Part shown: positions 32,670 to 43,269 of the stretch, piece by piece
Layout: each line of letters opens with the position of its first letter
Numbering within the stretch: position 1 is the stretch's first letter
From: Gari tellinella
Lineage: Eukaryota > Mollusca > Bivalvia > Cardiida > Psammobiidae
Assembly (NCBI GenBank): GCA_922989275.2
Contig: OV277864.1
Location: 46,003,550-46,067,549 of the forward strand
DNA: 64,000 bases
Reading direction: 5' to 3'
Notes under the pieces: model-generated
What the model saw: the letters and a program-made list of their open reading frames with translations, nothing else
What the model was told of the DNA's origin: nothing
The model's database searches: none
Program-made: the position numbers and the translations under genes

Positions 32670-33550
32670 TTTTTTAACATGTTTTAAGTTACAGTGCTTA
32701 AAACTGTAAACTTTAGAAATAAAAGCAGTTCATAACATAGTGAGCAGGCGTATAATGATAAAGACTGTTTTACGCATTATAACGTCATGATTGTAGTGTA
32801 TGGATTAACGTTATAAGTTGACAACAAAAATAAACGTAAGTGGTAGTTGGGTACAGAATTTGTTATCTGTTTCAATAATACGCTTATTGCAATGGACACG
32901 ATACATTTGATTTACTAGAGAAATACATAAATATTACATTATCGAAAAACAGCCATCAAAGTTATATCTAAATTATTTTACACGTTTTACTTTGCAGAAT
33001 GGCTTGTTTAATATACGCGAGTTCAAGCTGTAGAGTAAAGTGATTTTAACCAATTGCCACATACATTTCACTTATTTATCCACTGAAGAAAATATGAAAA
33101 CAATATGAAATAATTAATTAAGAATTAATAAACAAAAGCTAATATTATATATAGTATATTCTGGAGTTAATAAACTAGACAGATATAGCAAACGTTTCAT
33201 CTGTTATTGAACAGCTGTCATAGACGCTTTCGATATTTGCAAATTATTTTCTTATAAGGAAGCCGTGTGCATATAAACCTGTCATTTGGTACCAAATATT
33301 GCATGCTGCAGAGCAATTTAATTGACGATATTATGGACGTGACTGTGTTAGAAGATTATTTACGTCGAAATGGTAGTGCAAAAAAGTGAGGTAGTCAAAT
33401 TAATTAGTAGATACACAGCTGCAATACAATTTGTAAGATACATTGTGATTCAATATAGATACCCAAAGCCAGCCTAACATAACAATTGCTCAAACACACC
33501 ATTATTTCCTGAAAATGCGGAATATGTATCTTTTTCTGAGCTTAATCAGT
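32670..33550. other. Unit 1 single-copy sequence, no gene
   Basis: The segment 33150-33330 matches 53570-53730 (ACTAGACAGATATA, TTATTGAACAGCTGTCA, ATATTGCATGCTG). No open frame is shared. Confidence 0.5.
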
Positions 33551-33556
33551 TTCGAA

Positions 33557-33722
33557 GCCTAGATCTAAGGATTTACAGTGTTTGAGGAGAGTCTGAGATC
33601 ATTCGCAAGTATTAACACTTTTGATTGGTCCGATTTGAGCAACAGCTCAAAATCTAACAAATAAAGTGCTTGAGAGCGATCTTAGACTCAACGCAAACGC
33701 TTTATAGCATTGGGACCAGGTC
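33557..33722. mobile_element. Inverted-repeat MITE, second copy
   Basis: Arms GATTGGTCCGATTTGAGC, GCTCAAAATCTAAC and GAGTCTGAGATC mirrored by GATCTTAGACTCAA. Same family as 27777-27932. Confidence 0.65.
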
Positions 33723-33949
33723 AAATACCAAATTACCGTGCGTCGGGTATAGCTAAAAACATATTTGCAGTGGACTACACGTCTTGTAGTAAAACGCGTT
33801 TAATGGGAATGAACACATGTTTTAACCTGTAAGCAAGTTGTATATGACAATAATCATAAAATATGTGATGTACTTTTTTCTAATGTTATCTAATTATTAA
33901 ACAAACTGAAAGTAACTATTCCTTAACAAGTTCGATCTCAATTACGCTT

Positions 33950-34112
33950 TAAAGCGTCCCAAACTGTTTGACACTCTTATCGATATTTATTAAGTCATGC
34001 AACCTTAAATCTAGCTTTGAAACGTGTCTTGCAGACAACAATACTGAAGCAGACGATAATAAGCCGGTAAAGGGGAAAATATTCCGAATAATTTGATCAT
34101 GAAAGGGTTAAA
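33950..34112 (+). mobile_element. M2 right half
   Basis: GCGTCCCAAACTGTTTGACA, GAAACGTGTCTTGCAGACAA, GAAGCAGACGATAATAAGCC, GGTAAAGGGGAAAATA, and end GATCATGAAAGGG at TTAA (34109-34112). Confidence 0.65.
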
Positions 34113-34149
34113 CTATAAATCAAAAACTATGTCTAACAATGGTTTTGTT

Positions 34150-34362
34150 TAGAGTTTCGTTTAAGTGGAAAATACCTTATTCTTTCCTGTTTAAACACAA
34201 AACGAAACGGTAAGCCAGAGAATATACAAACATTACATTTTTTGAAATCCCTGTGATTTATTTTAATCTTAGTGGCAAACAGTTTGATGCCTTATCAGAT
34301 GCCGGTTCACAACTGTTTGCAATTAACAGCGTTGTTTCAGAAACAATAACGTATTCACCAGT
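34150..34362 (+). mobile_element. M1 MITE, eroded core
   Basis: ACCTTATTCTTTCCTGTTTA, AACACAAAACGAAACGG, TTGATGCCTTATCAGATGCC, then directly ACAACTGTTTGCAATTAAC, and right end CAATAACGTATTCACC. The hairpin apex is deleted. Confidence 0.65.
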
Positions 34363-34449
34363 ATAATCAAAGACACGATTGAAATCCATTGTATAAATAA
34401 TAATAACTTCCCCATCCCAATACGTGCTGAGAATATTGTCGTAGTCGAT

Positions 34450-35090
34450 ACTTGTTGCATACATAAATGTGAAACCTTGTCTTCATAATATCAGAAAGAA
34501 ACATATCTCTAGAATCGGACACTTTGATAAATGATGGCCGTCAAACTACAGAAGGACATTAACATACAGCAAATATTTATTTTGTATCAGTACAAATGTT
34601 CTAAAACATTATTCATACATGGATAAACAACTGTATTCCCAAAATATGCATTATAGTGAGCGAGGATCGAGATAAATATGAATAAGCGGCATTGGTAGTT
34701 TGTTTTCAATAAAGTAGCGACAGTACACATAGACTACTGTCATCAGACCTGCAAAAGACGATGAAATATATTGTATTGGTGCAATAAGAAAGCTAGTTTC
34801 AATGCACTGTTAAACTTTATATGCCAAGTGCCGTTGTCATTCCAGACTTAACTTCTCAGCTTGGGCTGCGCTTATAAATTCCAAATTGTGTTTATAATAC
34901 GTCTGAACAAAATACTGTAGATACGTGAAGGTATCAAAAAGTGTATATCCTTATCTGTCTCCGTGTGTATCGGACTCGATGGCTCATATGGATCAACTCT
35001 GAACAGAGTGAAGTAATATATTCCCCATAGATCGTCTCATCATTATTTAATCTTGTAAATACCAATTATATTAGATAGAGACATACAGAT
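34450..35090. other. Unit 1 segment matching the LINE insertion flank
   Basis: 34530-34660 matches 55740-55870 (CCGTCAAACTAC, CAGTACAAATGTTCTAAAAC). 34740-34880 matches 56890-57030 (CATCAGAnCTGCAAAAGA, GCCGTTGTCATTCC against TATCGTTGTCACAC). The LINE fragment of unit 2 is absent here. Confidence 0.6.
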
Positions 35091-35094
35091 CCTA

Positions 35095-35336
35095 GGGCCC
35101 GTTTTACTATACAACTTACGCAACATTTTTGCGTAAGTCAAAATCGTTTAACTCTTATTTTTCGATAATAAACGTTTGCAAACAGCAAAGAGCCAGATCA
35201 GAGGTCGCGCTAAATGCGCGTCCTCTGATCTAGTTATTTGGTGTTTGTAGCAAGTGAAACTAAAAAATATATATTTAAATTTAAAATGTTGACTTACGCA
35301 AACTTTTTGCGTAAGTAGTTTAGTAAAACGGACTCC
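35095..35336. mobile_element. M7 MITE (GGGCCCG ends) carrying core A
   Basis: Ends GGGCCCGTTTTACTA and the mirror TAGTAAAACGGACTCC. Each end has a second small hairpin, ACTTACGCAACATTTTTGCG at the left and ACGCAAACTTTTTGCGTAAG at the right. The centre (about 35180-35250) is a core A relative: AGAGCCAGATCAGAGGTCGC and GCGTCCTCTGATCTAG. The flanks CTA and TTA could be a 3-base target duplication as in PIF/Harbinger, which is uncertain. Confidence 0.75.
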
Positions 35337-35559
35337 TTATATCAGTGTATGTAATATGTTTCCGAGTGACAAAACTGCTGATGATCGGAGGGATAGAATT
35401 ATGCTAAGCACAGAACGACACAAACAAACGACTATAGACATGAACTCAATTAGTTTTGTTTGTACGACTTTTCCATAGTGGTTTGTTGTAGAAAAAGGAA
35501 CTTGAATAAGGCAGTAAAAGTTATCTTCTTTAAAGACCATTAGCTATTTATTGTAGCTA

Positions 35560-35695
35560 CAGTAGAGAAGACGTTATTCATTCTCAATGTTTCTTTGCAC
35601 TGATACAGCTATTTCCTTTGAACTCTGGACTGAGATTAGATTCCGGGTAACCCGGCATATGACAAGGCTCCCAACTGTTTGAGGATAATATTTTA
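35560..35695 (-). mobile_element. M1 left half with core A
   Basis: CAGTAGAGAAGACGTTATTC, TTCTCAATGTTTC, then CTGAGATTAGATTCCGGGTA and CCCGGCATATGACAAGGCTC. The right half is lost. Confidence 0.55.
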
Positions 35696-36664
35696 CGTCA
35701 CAATTTAAATCAATAGTGATGTTTAATTCGCGGTTTCATACAATATGACCAGGTTTTTTCATACCTCCGTGAAAATAATAAATATTCGAATTGTTCCTTA
35801 AAAACAGGTTCATGCCGCCAGCTATCGAAAGGCTATCGAAAGACATGATTATTTTGTTTGTCAAACCATTATATTATCGACCGGAATATTTTAAAGTTCA
35901 TTTGTGGACATATTAGCTTGGCTAACATCATTTTTCTATTTTAGCCAACAAAGTCTAAAGTTCGTATAGTTTTTGCAGACTTAAATTTAGATGAGTTTTA
36001 AGGAAAAAGACCTAATAATGATCTGTCTTCGTCTTTTTCAGTACGTCCTTAGATACTGTGAGCTGTCATGTGCATAAAATCCTGACGTTTAACTTGAGAG
36101 ATTCTTAATGGACATAGCAGTTAGAATCTGTAGATACTGATTTTTCTAAGCTTACCGAACTCTATCATGCATCTTTATACAGGAGCTTGTGAGATAATAT
36201 AATCGCTTTGGGCAGAGAAATTGCAATTGAAAATTCAAATCATCAATAAAACACACTATTGTGCCCAGTCTGCGTAATCATATTGTATCTTATGTTCCCA
36301 TGACAGTGCAATAAATAACACACTGCCTGCTAGAAACAAATACAATGAAAATAGCTGCATGACTTGCAAATGTGTGGTAAAAACTTTTCCTTCCGGGGCG
36401 TCGTCATGACGTTAAACACTGATGTCATATGTAGCCAGTTGGAACAGTATTTGGTTTTCAGTCCATTTGCTTAATTGTAAGCGTTTACGACACATTTCAG
36501 AAAAATTAAAAATGCATGTAAATCGATTCTGGACAATGACTATATTTTTGTATGTTTTCCAGTGTGCCAGTAAGTCTGTGTACCTGAATGCTTGCATGTA
36601 TGACTGTCTGACACATTTGCTGCTTGAAAGTGTCTTTGTCAGTCTTTACAAACTTTCAGTTGCC

Positions 36665-36890
36665 TTAACACTTTCACTGCCTTGTCGTCATCTGCCCGAA
36701 GAAAGTATTCCCTGCTTTTCTTTTCAATTTAAATCTCAGAAAAAAGACATGTCATAATGAGTGTCTAACAGTTTGGATCCTGATCAGACATCGCATCAGG
36801 CGGTGTGTAATCAGGATCCAATCTGTTTGCAAATAAGAATTGTACTCGGGATACGCCAGCGGGATATTTAAATAGCTTGAATTCATAACA
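36665..36890 (+). mobile_element. M2 with core A
   Basis: End CACTTTCACTGCCTTGTCGT. Hairpin at 36765-36833: GTTTGGATCCTGATCAGACA and GCGGTGTGTAATCAGGATCC. The downstream TTGTACTCGGGATACGC resembles the M2 copy at 42468. The 111-codon frame crossing its left end has no recognisable domain. Confidence 0.65.
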
Positions 36891-36939
36891 CCTCGCTAGG
36901 ATTACCACCGGTTCAACAAATTTACTTTGACACATTTAG

Positions 36940-37085
36940 AGATTAACGTCTCAAATATTCCCGAATCGATATGTTCAAAAACCATATAAATGTCTGAAAC
37001 TAAAGTGAGTTTTATTTTGCTTCTCAGTAAACATACCGCTAGGAGCCATTTTCGTGACAGAAAACTAAGACTTGTTAACTTTATT
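36940..37085. other. Strongly conserved paired block, unit 1 copy
   Basis: Matches 60430-60595 at roughly 90% by eye, with a central stretch of about 60 bases identical apart from one position (ATTCCCGAATCGATATGTTC to TTATTTTGCTTCTC). The minus strand is open in both copies with closely related peptides (unit 1 SKIKLTLVSDIYMVFEHIDS; unit 2 the same with A for V). The plus strand has stops. It could be a minus-strand exon or a regulatory element; I recognise no domain. Confidence 0.4.
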
Positions 37086-37144
37086 GAATTATTTGGAGAT
37101 ATAAAAGTATTTCTGCGGGATATAAAATACTGAAGCGTATGGAT

Positions 37145-37382
37145 GGTAAAGTGGACTTTATTCTTTTCCGTCTAAACGTAAACGGATTACCAATGCAATG
37201 CACGCATGACAACAATTTGAAAGTTTTGACAACTCCTTTTATTCAGAGTGGCAAAAAGGTGTGTGTCTTATCAGACGCCGTGTTACCCGGGGTCTGATCT
37301 GGCTCCAAATTGTTTGTAGAGGTAATAATGTTATTTAGCATACATGCGTTTCTATGGAACGAATAGCGTCTTCTACATTGTA
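37145..37382 (+). mobile_element. M1 MITE, diverged
   Basis: AAGTGGACTTTATTCTTTTC, AACGTAAACGGATTACC, core TCTTATCAGACGCCGTGTTA and GGGTCTGATCTGGCTCC, right end GAATAGCGTCTTCTACATTG. Confidence 0.7.
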
Positions 37383-37905
37383 TATATACAGCGAATCGCT
37401 ACTTCCATAACCATTCAAATCGACAAATTAATATTTGAAAGAAATATGACTTTTTAAAAGCAGGATGGAAGTAAAGTGGCTATTTCCATAGGTTATTTCT
37501 GCTCTCCTTTCATTCTCTTTAAATTGGTCATTTTCTGACAGAAACTATATTCTTTACAGTTAGTGGCATTATTGATACAAAATGTAATAATGTATTATCT
37601 GCTGTACGCGTTGTATTTGTTTTAGTAACGATTGTAAGGAAACTGCACGATAAATTTTACAGGAAATCGTAGGCGGCTGTGGATATCAAAATTTTGCGAA
37701 CATCATTTAGCCAAAAAAATTGTTTCTTTAATACAAATGAACGACAAATGACCTCAAACGAATTAAGGGTTTAGAAATGAGGACAAGCATATCCATAACG
37801 TAGCCATTTAAGGACTCTCGTGTACTTCTTCGATAGGTAATGTTAGCTTGTCACGTTTTTTGAATGTCACGTAACATTTGATTCTTTGATTAAGTGTTAA
37901 CCATA

Positions 37906-38040
37906 CAGTGGAGAGAACATGGTTTTCTTCCAATAAACACGTTATCCCAAAACTATTACATGTACTTCATTTGCAAACAGTTTGAGGCCAGATTAGACGC
38001 TAGGTAACTCGACGTCTGATAAGGCTACAAACTGTTGAAA
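37906..38040 (-). mobile_element. M1 at the junction of the two units
   Basis: ATACAGTGGAGAGAACATGG, TTCCAATAAACACGTTATCC, and hairpin GAGGCCAGATTAGACGCTAG and mirror. It lies between the last unit 1 anchor (37.74 kb) and the first unit 2 anchor (38.1-38.4 kb), so M1 copies flank both units (also 19410 and 61250). Confidence 0.7.
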
Positions 38041-39119
38041 CACAATACAAAACAAATCGCTATTTCATATAATATTATATACTGTGTTTAAACCACTTGT
38101 CTTTATATCTCCCTTAATATCTACAATAAAACATTCAAGCAGGTAAACAGGGAGTGTGCGTTTTAATATCTAGGTATACATGGATTAACGTTTTTTAAAC
38201 ACACACTAGACGTTAACTATTGAAATAAAATAACAATTTGTTTCAAGACCAGATGCCAATTAAAAGCAATGATGCAGGCCACATAGTTGGAGTACACAAG
38301 AATAAAGCCGTTCCAAAGATAATACAGCCTAGAAAATGTTAAACAATCTTCACTGTTATGAGAATAGACAAAATACAATCGAAATGACGTTATTATTTCC
38401 AACTCAACTTGATTATGGTTAAACGAAAATGCATATTACAAAAGGACTAGAGCAAGTTTTAAACGTGAAGGAATAAAACTGTAAGATCTTGTCAGCTCAG
38501 TTGTAATACACTAAATTTTGTTATCTGTAAATTCTGTAACCATGCAATAACTCCTTATTAGTCTACATAGATCAACAAACGGTTTAGACATGTTCTAGTT
38601 CGTCTTGGTGTTGATCTTGGTAAGAAGCTGGATGAATGTGCGTCTGTTTCGGATTTTTAAGAGGGTCGACGTACTTACATTTTATCAGACGCCGCGTAAT
38701 GCGATATGTGGTGAGGATATAACCTTTTCCTCAGGAGAGGTAAACTAGTAAAACAGGATATGATAACATCGCGTTAATGAATTTGGCGTGTGGGAAAACA
38801 TCCATACGGCACCATTGCATTGATACTTGTAGCGGATATGTTTGATGGAAATTGCTGAACCTTAATCAGAAAAGGTTAATGGACAATATTCCTAACCGAT
38901 CTTAAACGGTATAAACCTTTATTATTCTGATCGCAATACCATTGTCAAGAACGTTTAATATATGAGCCAAAACATAAATTGGAAAAACACAGCGCTAAAA
39001 AAGGGTCCAAACTATTTACAATACATCATAAACTTTGTTTGTAAACGTATGCCAATGACAACATAAAAGCAGACTGTAATATGTCAGGATTATATTCTGG
39101 TAGTTAATATAAAGATTTA

Positions 39120-39325
39120 AGCATGACTGTGCTGATCTCGATTTGCAGAAAAGATATAAATGCAGATCAAGCGCCGCGTTTCGTGGTGTCTGATCTGGAT
39201 CAAAACTGTGTTACACTCGTGTCGATGATCATATGGGCGAAAATGCCTAAGTCTGACGTTTAGAAATTCAGGCAGACAGCAATTTATAATACATGATATA
39301 ACAGCAGCAAGAGAGTTAATGAACA
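39120..39325. mobile_element. M2 shared with unit 1
   Basis: Core arms AAATGCAGATCAAGCGCCGC and GGTGTCTGATCTGGATCAAA, then AGTCTGACGTTTAGAAATTC and AGCAGCAAGAGAGTTAATG. Paralogue of 20440-20625, with a more eroded left arm. Confidence 0.6.
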
Positions 39326-39329
39326 CTAT

Positions 39330-40540
39330 TTGGATAGGATTTTGTATTTCTTTATATCCAAGACCGTCTAGACGAAGAGTCCGAACATATTTGTTTTGGA
39401 CTTAAGTACAGTATATCAAGCCCTTGTATTGCCATTATATTGCCTAAGCACATTTCTCACAAACACGTTCAGCGAATGTTTCCTTATCTTAACCCAAGAC
39501 ACTATACGCAAAAGTATGAACTTGGCATCAAATCTGCATTCGAATTGATTTCAATTATCAGCCAAGTTATTTTTGTCGGGAAATGATTGAATGGATTGGG
39601 AAAACTACTATATGTAAATAAGCTTAATCATATGAATATCTAATACCAGTATTGCCTTGTATTTAAAGACATTACATGACTAAGCTTGGGTGATAACACC
39701 TAGCACCGTAGAATGTTTGAGTCAAAGCATGGAGCCCATGTACTTACTCGCTAGCGTCTAGGCAAATAATCATTCAGGCGTCTCATGTGAGGCCCGCACC
39801 TAATATTTTATAGCTTGGTTAGTAAAACCCATTGGAAAACCTATTGAGATCTATTATGTAAGGGCCTCTATTCAAGGCTGAGCAGTTGCCTGAACAATTT
39901 CCTCATGCTCTATACCGGTATTCCTGTTTTAAGACACCTAGTGAGAACAATGGGGAAATCAATGAATGGACTGGCTTTATGTCTCTAAGCACATACTATA
40001 TACTATACTATACTATATAGAGTTCTTTCACTTGTTTGCATGTTTCTTAGACCAATAGTAGTATGAGCTAAAATATTAATGCCAAGATATAGATATCTGC
40101 TGACATTGGTTTGATTTCATTTAGGGATGTTGGATCACCACACACAAGCTAATCACACATACAATCAGCACATACAAACTAATGGTAATGGATTCCAATT
40201 ATAAAGCTAATTTCATAGACAATTGTTTGTGTTTTCGCTGTTGCCTGATGTATTTACTGATCAGTGTAACAAGAGGTATAAATCCAATTATAGAGTCTAG
40301 ACTAATATATAGCAAATGTTATGCATAAACTACTAAACGTTGAACAGGTTTTGCCTTTGGACATAAACAATGCAGTTAGAGTCAGCACTACAACGGGAGA
40401 ACAAATGATTTACAAGTACAAGTACTGTTACGGTCTTTGGCGAAATGGTTGTAATTTTAGTTAAGTATGATTTAGTACCAGAGATCTATAGGCAGCAAAC
40501 AGTGTTATCAGTGTTGATCCTGGCGACATGATAAAGCCTT
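39330..40540. other. Unit 2 sequence, no gene
   Basis: Alignable in patches to 20.6-22.1 kb. It includes a small (TATAC)n run at about 39997-40018. No open frame is shared with unit 1. Confidence 0.5.
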
Positions 40541-40545
40541 CTTAA

Positions 40546-40755
40546 CCCCTTCAACCCTAAATTTCTCTTGTGAGTATTTCTAACCCTTTTGGACTGTTCT
40601 AGAGGTATTTTGCACCAGTCTACTGTTACAGTTTGGTATGACAACAAAAACCAATGAAAATATCGAACAGTCCTATAGGAGGCATCTGATCAGGGTCTAC
40701 ACTGTAAATGATATGTATTCAGTGATCTCTAAAGAGGGTCGTAGGGTTGAAAGGG
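40546..40755 (+). mobile_element. TTAA element (M4-related) with clean empty site
   Basis: TTAA at 40542-40545 and 40756-40759. Ends CCCCTTCAACCCTA and TAGGGTTGAAAGGG. Unit 1 reads GCCTTTCTTAACCGTATCAG across the same point (TTAA 22122-22125), so this is a post-duplication insertion. The centre (AACAGTCCTATAGGAGGCAT, CTGATCAGGGTCTACACTGT) is an M4-type arm. Confidence 0.85.
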
Positions 40756-40901
40756 TTAATCCAAATAGATGTAAGAATTCCATCCAAACTGAGTAGAGTT
40801 AAAAGCAAACTCATAATTAAGCACACCTTTAGATATATTGAACTCATTTCTTCTTCTACAGCTATTATACAGAGGGTAGACTGCCATTATTTCAATTTAC
40901 A

Positions 40902-41110
40902 GTGCAGAAGAGATATTCTTTCTCAATTAACGCGTCTTTGCCGAAATAGTTTTTTTCAATTGCAAATAGTTTAGATCCTGATCAAACTCCGGGTCATCCG
41001 GCGTCTGATGATGCTCCTAAACGTTTGATTTTCATATTAAAATCAATCCTAAATATTTCATTAAATGATCTTTTTAACAGTAAATTGCATTGCGTTTGCT
41101 TAAATATTCT
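40902..41110 (-). mobile_element. M1 MITE, eroded right end
   Basis: GTGCAGAAGAGATATTCTTT, CTCAATTAACGCGTCTTTGC, hairpin GATCCTGATCAAACTCCGGG and GGCGTCTGATGATGCTCC, then TTGCATTGCGTTTGCTTAAA. Confidence 0.65.
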
Positions 41111-41166
41111 TTGAACGACAATTTGAAACGAATTTCCTAATTACTAACACCTTATTGTTTAGTATA

Positions 41167-41412
41167 CAGTGGGGAATCTGCTATTCTTTCCCGTTTAAAC
41201 GCAAACGTACGCAAACGCAAAGCGCTAAAACGTAGAAAAGAACAACTTTTGGACAATTCTGATATTTCATGTTTATCTTGGTGGCAAACAGTTTGGAGCC
41301 TGATCAGACGCCGGGTTACCCGGCGTCTGATCTGGCTCCAAACTGTTTGCACTGCACAAAATAGTTTTAGCGTAAACGCGTTTATTGGGAAAGAATAACA
41401 CATTCTCCACTG
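41167..41412 (+). mobile_element. Intact M1 MITE, near-identical to 7252 and 61776
   Basis: TA at 41165-41166 and 41413-41414. Ends CAGTGGGGAATCTGCTATTC and GAATAACACATTCTCCACTG. Its interior and core (41284-41350, apex GGGTTACCC) differ from the 7252 copy at only a handful of positions, pointing to recent transposition of this subfamily. Confidence 0.9.
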
Positions 41413-41754
41413 TATTACGTTGAACGTGTTGACGGTTTATTACACTTTTATAAGCATACAGATCTTTATCAGATCAAACCACTCGAATAGCATTCTAACA
41501 TGGAGGTGAAAAGCGCCAAACACAGGCTAACCAATTCACCTTAACACTATGAATCGGCAAATCCAAGTTCCAATTAAGTTTAGTTTGTTTTAAACTAGTT
41601 TGGATTGATTGCAACAATACGAGAATACTGCACAATGACAAATATTACATTGCAAATCCTGTTCATTAGGGTCCTCTGATCAGTAATTAGTTCAGTAAAG
41701 AAATCGATGGCCATCGATGACCATCGATTGCGAGTTGTCTACCGGTCTGAAATA

Positions 41755-41989
41755 CAGTGGAGAAAACGTAATTATTTCGTTCAAACGCAAACGCATTGCA
41801 ATGAAATATAGAAAATAACAACTGTCTGACAAACAGTTAGAGAACAATCTACATTGTTGTAGTTAGAGCCTGATCAGACGCCGGGTTACCCGGCGTCTGA
41901 TCTGGCTCCAAACTGTATGCAAAGAAAATAATAGGTTAAGCGTACATGTGTAAACGGGGTTATTTGGAAAGAAAATGTTTTCTCTACAG
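41755..41989 (+). mobile_element. M1 MITE, TA flanked
   Basis: TA at 41753-41754 and 41990-41991. CAGTGGAGAAAACGTAATTA at the left, AAGAAAATGTTTTCTCTACA at the right. One hairpin arm is interrupted (ACAAACAGTTAGAGAACAAT), but the inner stem GAGCCTGATCAGACGCCGGG and its mirror is perfect. Confidence 0.85.
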
Positions 41990-42232
41990 TAACTGTACTT
42001 TGCACGCTGCACAAGGGACACAAACTGCTAACGTAAACAGCAAACAATGGTAACTGAACACGTTACATGTTTGACGCTGTTTTTATATAACAGATGCACC
42101 CCACAAAGAAACACTGTTTATAAAGGATTAGTATACTCTTCGATAAGGTAAAATTTGTAAAGTACATACATGTATTAACAACACTATAAGGCCTTATCAG
42201 CACCCGTAACTTTTTCTCAGAAATCAACACAA

Positions 42233-42466
42233 ATGCCTGATATTGATCAGCAGAAGGGATTATTGAGGCGCGTGCTGTGGAAATGTTTATTATCTGACAA
42301 AAGTGCTAATGCAATGTTCGAGTGTGTGAGAGAATTCGATATCAAATTACCTAAACTGAATATCTGTCAAATCAGACAATGTGATGAAACGATAATCTTG
42401 TTTCTTTTGTCAGTATGTAACGCTTACTGGAATGTTTATCATACGAGTGAGTCTTCACTGTTGTAA
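42233..42466 (+). CDS. Exon-like block, copy 2 (unrecognised protein)
   Basis: Opens with MPDIDQQKGLLRRVLWKCLL, one residue different from copy 1 at 24272. After codon 40 an AAAC difference shifts the frame and extends it to 77 codons. Shared near-identity runs from about 42215 (TTTCTCAGAAATCAACA) to about 42450. The codon-level meaning beyond residue 40 is doubtful because only one copy keeps it open. The block is preceded in both units by a CTCAG stretch that could be a 3' splice site. No domain recognised. Confidence 0.3.
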   Translation: MPDIDQQKGLLRRVLWKCLLSDKSANAMFECVREFDIKLPKLNICQIRQCDETIILFLLSVCNAYWNVYHTSESSLL

Positions 42467-42467
42467 C

Positions 42468-42655
42468 CCATCCTCTGCCGTGACGTCATCAATTTTCAAC
42501 AATTGTCGTCTGCTTTTATTTCTCAAATTTAATATTTAGGTATTTTGATTTAAGAAATGTCGAAATGAGTGTCAAACAGTTTTACGCGGCGTCTGATCAA
42601 GGTCCAAACTGTTTGCTGATATCAATCGTACTCGGGGTAAGGCAGTGATGGGGTT
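42468..42655 (+). mobile_element. M2 MITE
   Basis: Left end CCCATCCTCTGCCGTGACGT with TGACGTCA, right end GGGGTAAGGCAGTGATGGGG at TTAA (42656-42659 approx.). The core has one short arm (AACAGTTTTACGCGGCGTCT) and one full arm (GATCAAGGTCCAAACTGTTT). Absent at the matching point of unit 1 (24470-24510). Confidence 0.75.
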
Positions 42656-43109
42656 AATGCCGGATTCTAGTGGAACATTCGTCACACGTTATTCTGTCCG
42701 TGATAAACGGAACTGAATGTAAATACAATGCAACAATATGTAGAAACGAGAAGTATTTTCAATTTTGAAGATTTCTTCTTCTCTCAGTTGCAACAGTTTT
42801 GAGCCTGATCAAGCTCCAACCTTGTTGCAATGGGCATCGGCTGTTTAGGATAAATGCTTGTAATGAGAACGAATAATGTTCTCTGCCGATAGGTATCGAT
42901 AGCTTAGACTTATATAATTGAGGCTGATGTTATTTTAATAAGAGCAAATGTTAACCAATGTTGGATTCTGATCAGCCACAGAGAACATCGACAATAGATT
43001 TGGCTACTATATGATGGAAAATGTCAGTGATGTCGCTTTTTGCAGCCCAAGAGTTATGACAATTGTGATACAGTGGACAATGGATAACGCGTTATTTAAG
43101 AAATAATAA

Positions 43110-43259
43110 AATTCATACCAGTGTTTTATCGTGAAATAAAAAGTGTAGGATTTGAGATGCGTAGTAATTAAATCACAAGGCCAAACACCGAGTGATTTAA
43201 ATACCAACATCTTAACGATTACCCGTGTTTTATTGCACGATTAAACACTGGTATGAATT
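43110..43259. mobile_element. 150-bp inverted-repeat element
   Basis: AATTCATACCAGTGTTTTAT at the left, and the right end is its mirror (TTAAACACTGGTATGAATT). Homology extends inward over about 35 bases (CGTGAAATAAAA against TTTTATTGCACG). Not present in unit 1. Confidence 0.75.
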
Positions 43260-43269
43260 AATTATTTCT

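Larger units (their letters stand above)
19600..37765. repeat. Large tandem duplication, unit 1
   Basis: Collinear with 38.05-61.24 kb. Anchor pairs (unit 1/unit 2): 19700/38430 AAAACGAAAATG-type; 20060/38780 ATGAATTTGGCGTGTGG; 24260/42222; 27060/46300; 28210/47830 ACTCACATGGTCATTGAAAT; 31200/50880; 33190/53610 TTATTGAACAGCTGTCA; 34590/55795 CAGTACAAATGTTCTAAAAC; 34740/56890; 35930/58870; 36215/59475; 36945/60435; 37620/61090. The offset grows from 18.0 to 23.5 kb because of unequal insertions. No complete gene is recognised in either unit. Confidence 0.88.

Noticed and set aside
36422..36757. 111-codon plus-strand frame as a gene
   Set aside because: No domain, a start inside unremarkable sequence, the end inside an M2 element, and no open frame at the matching place in unit 2.
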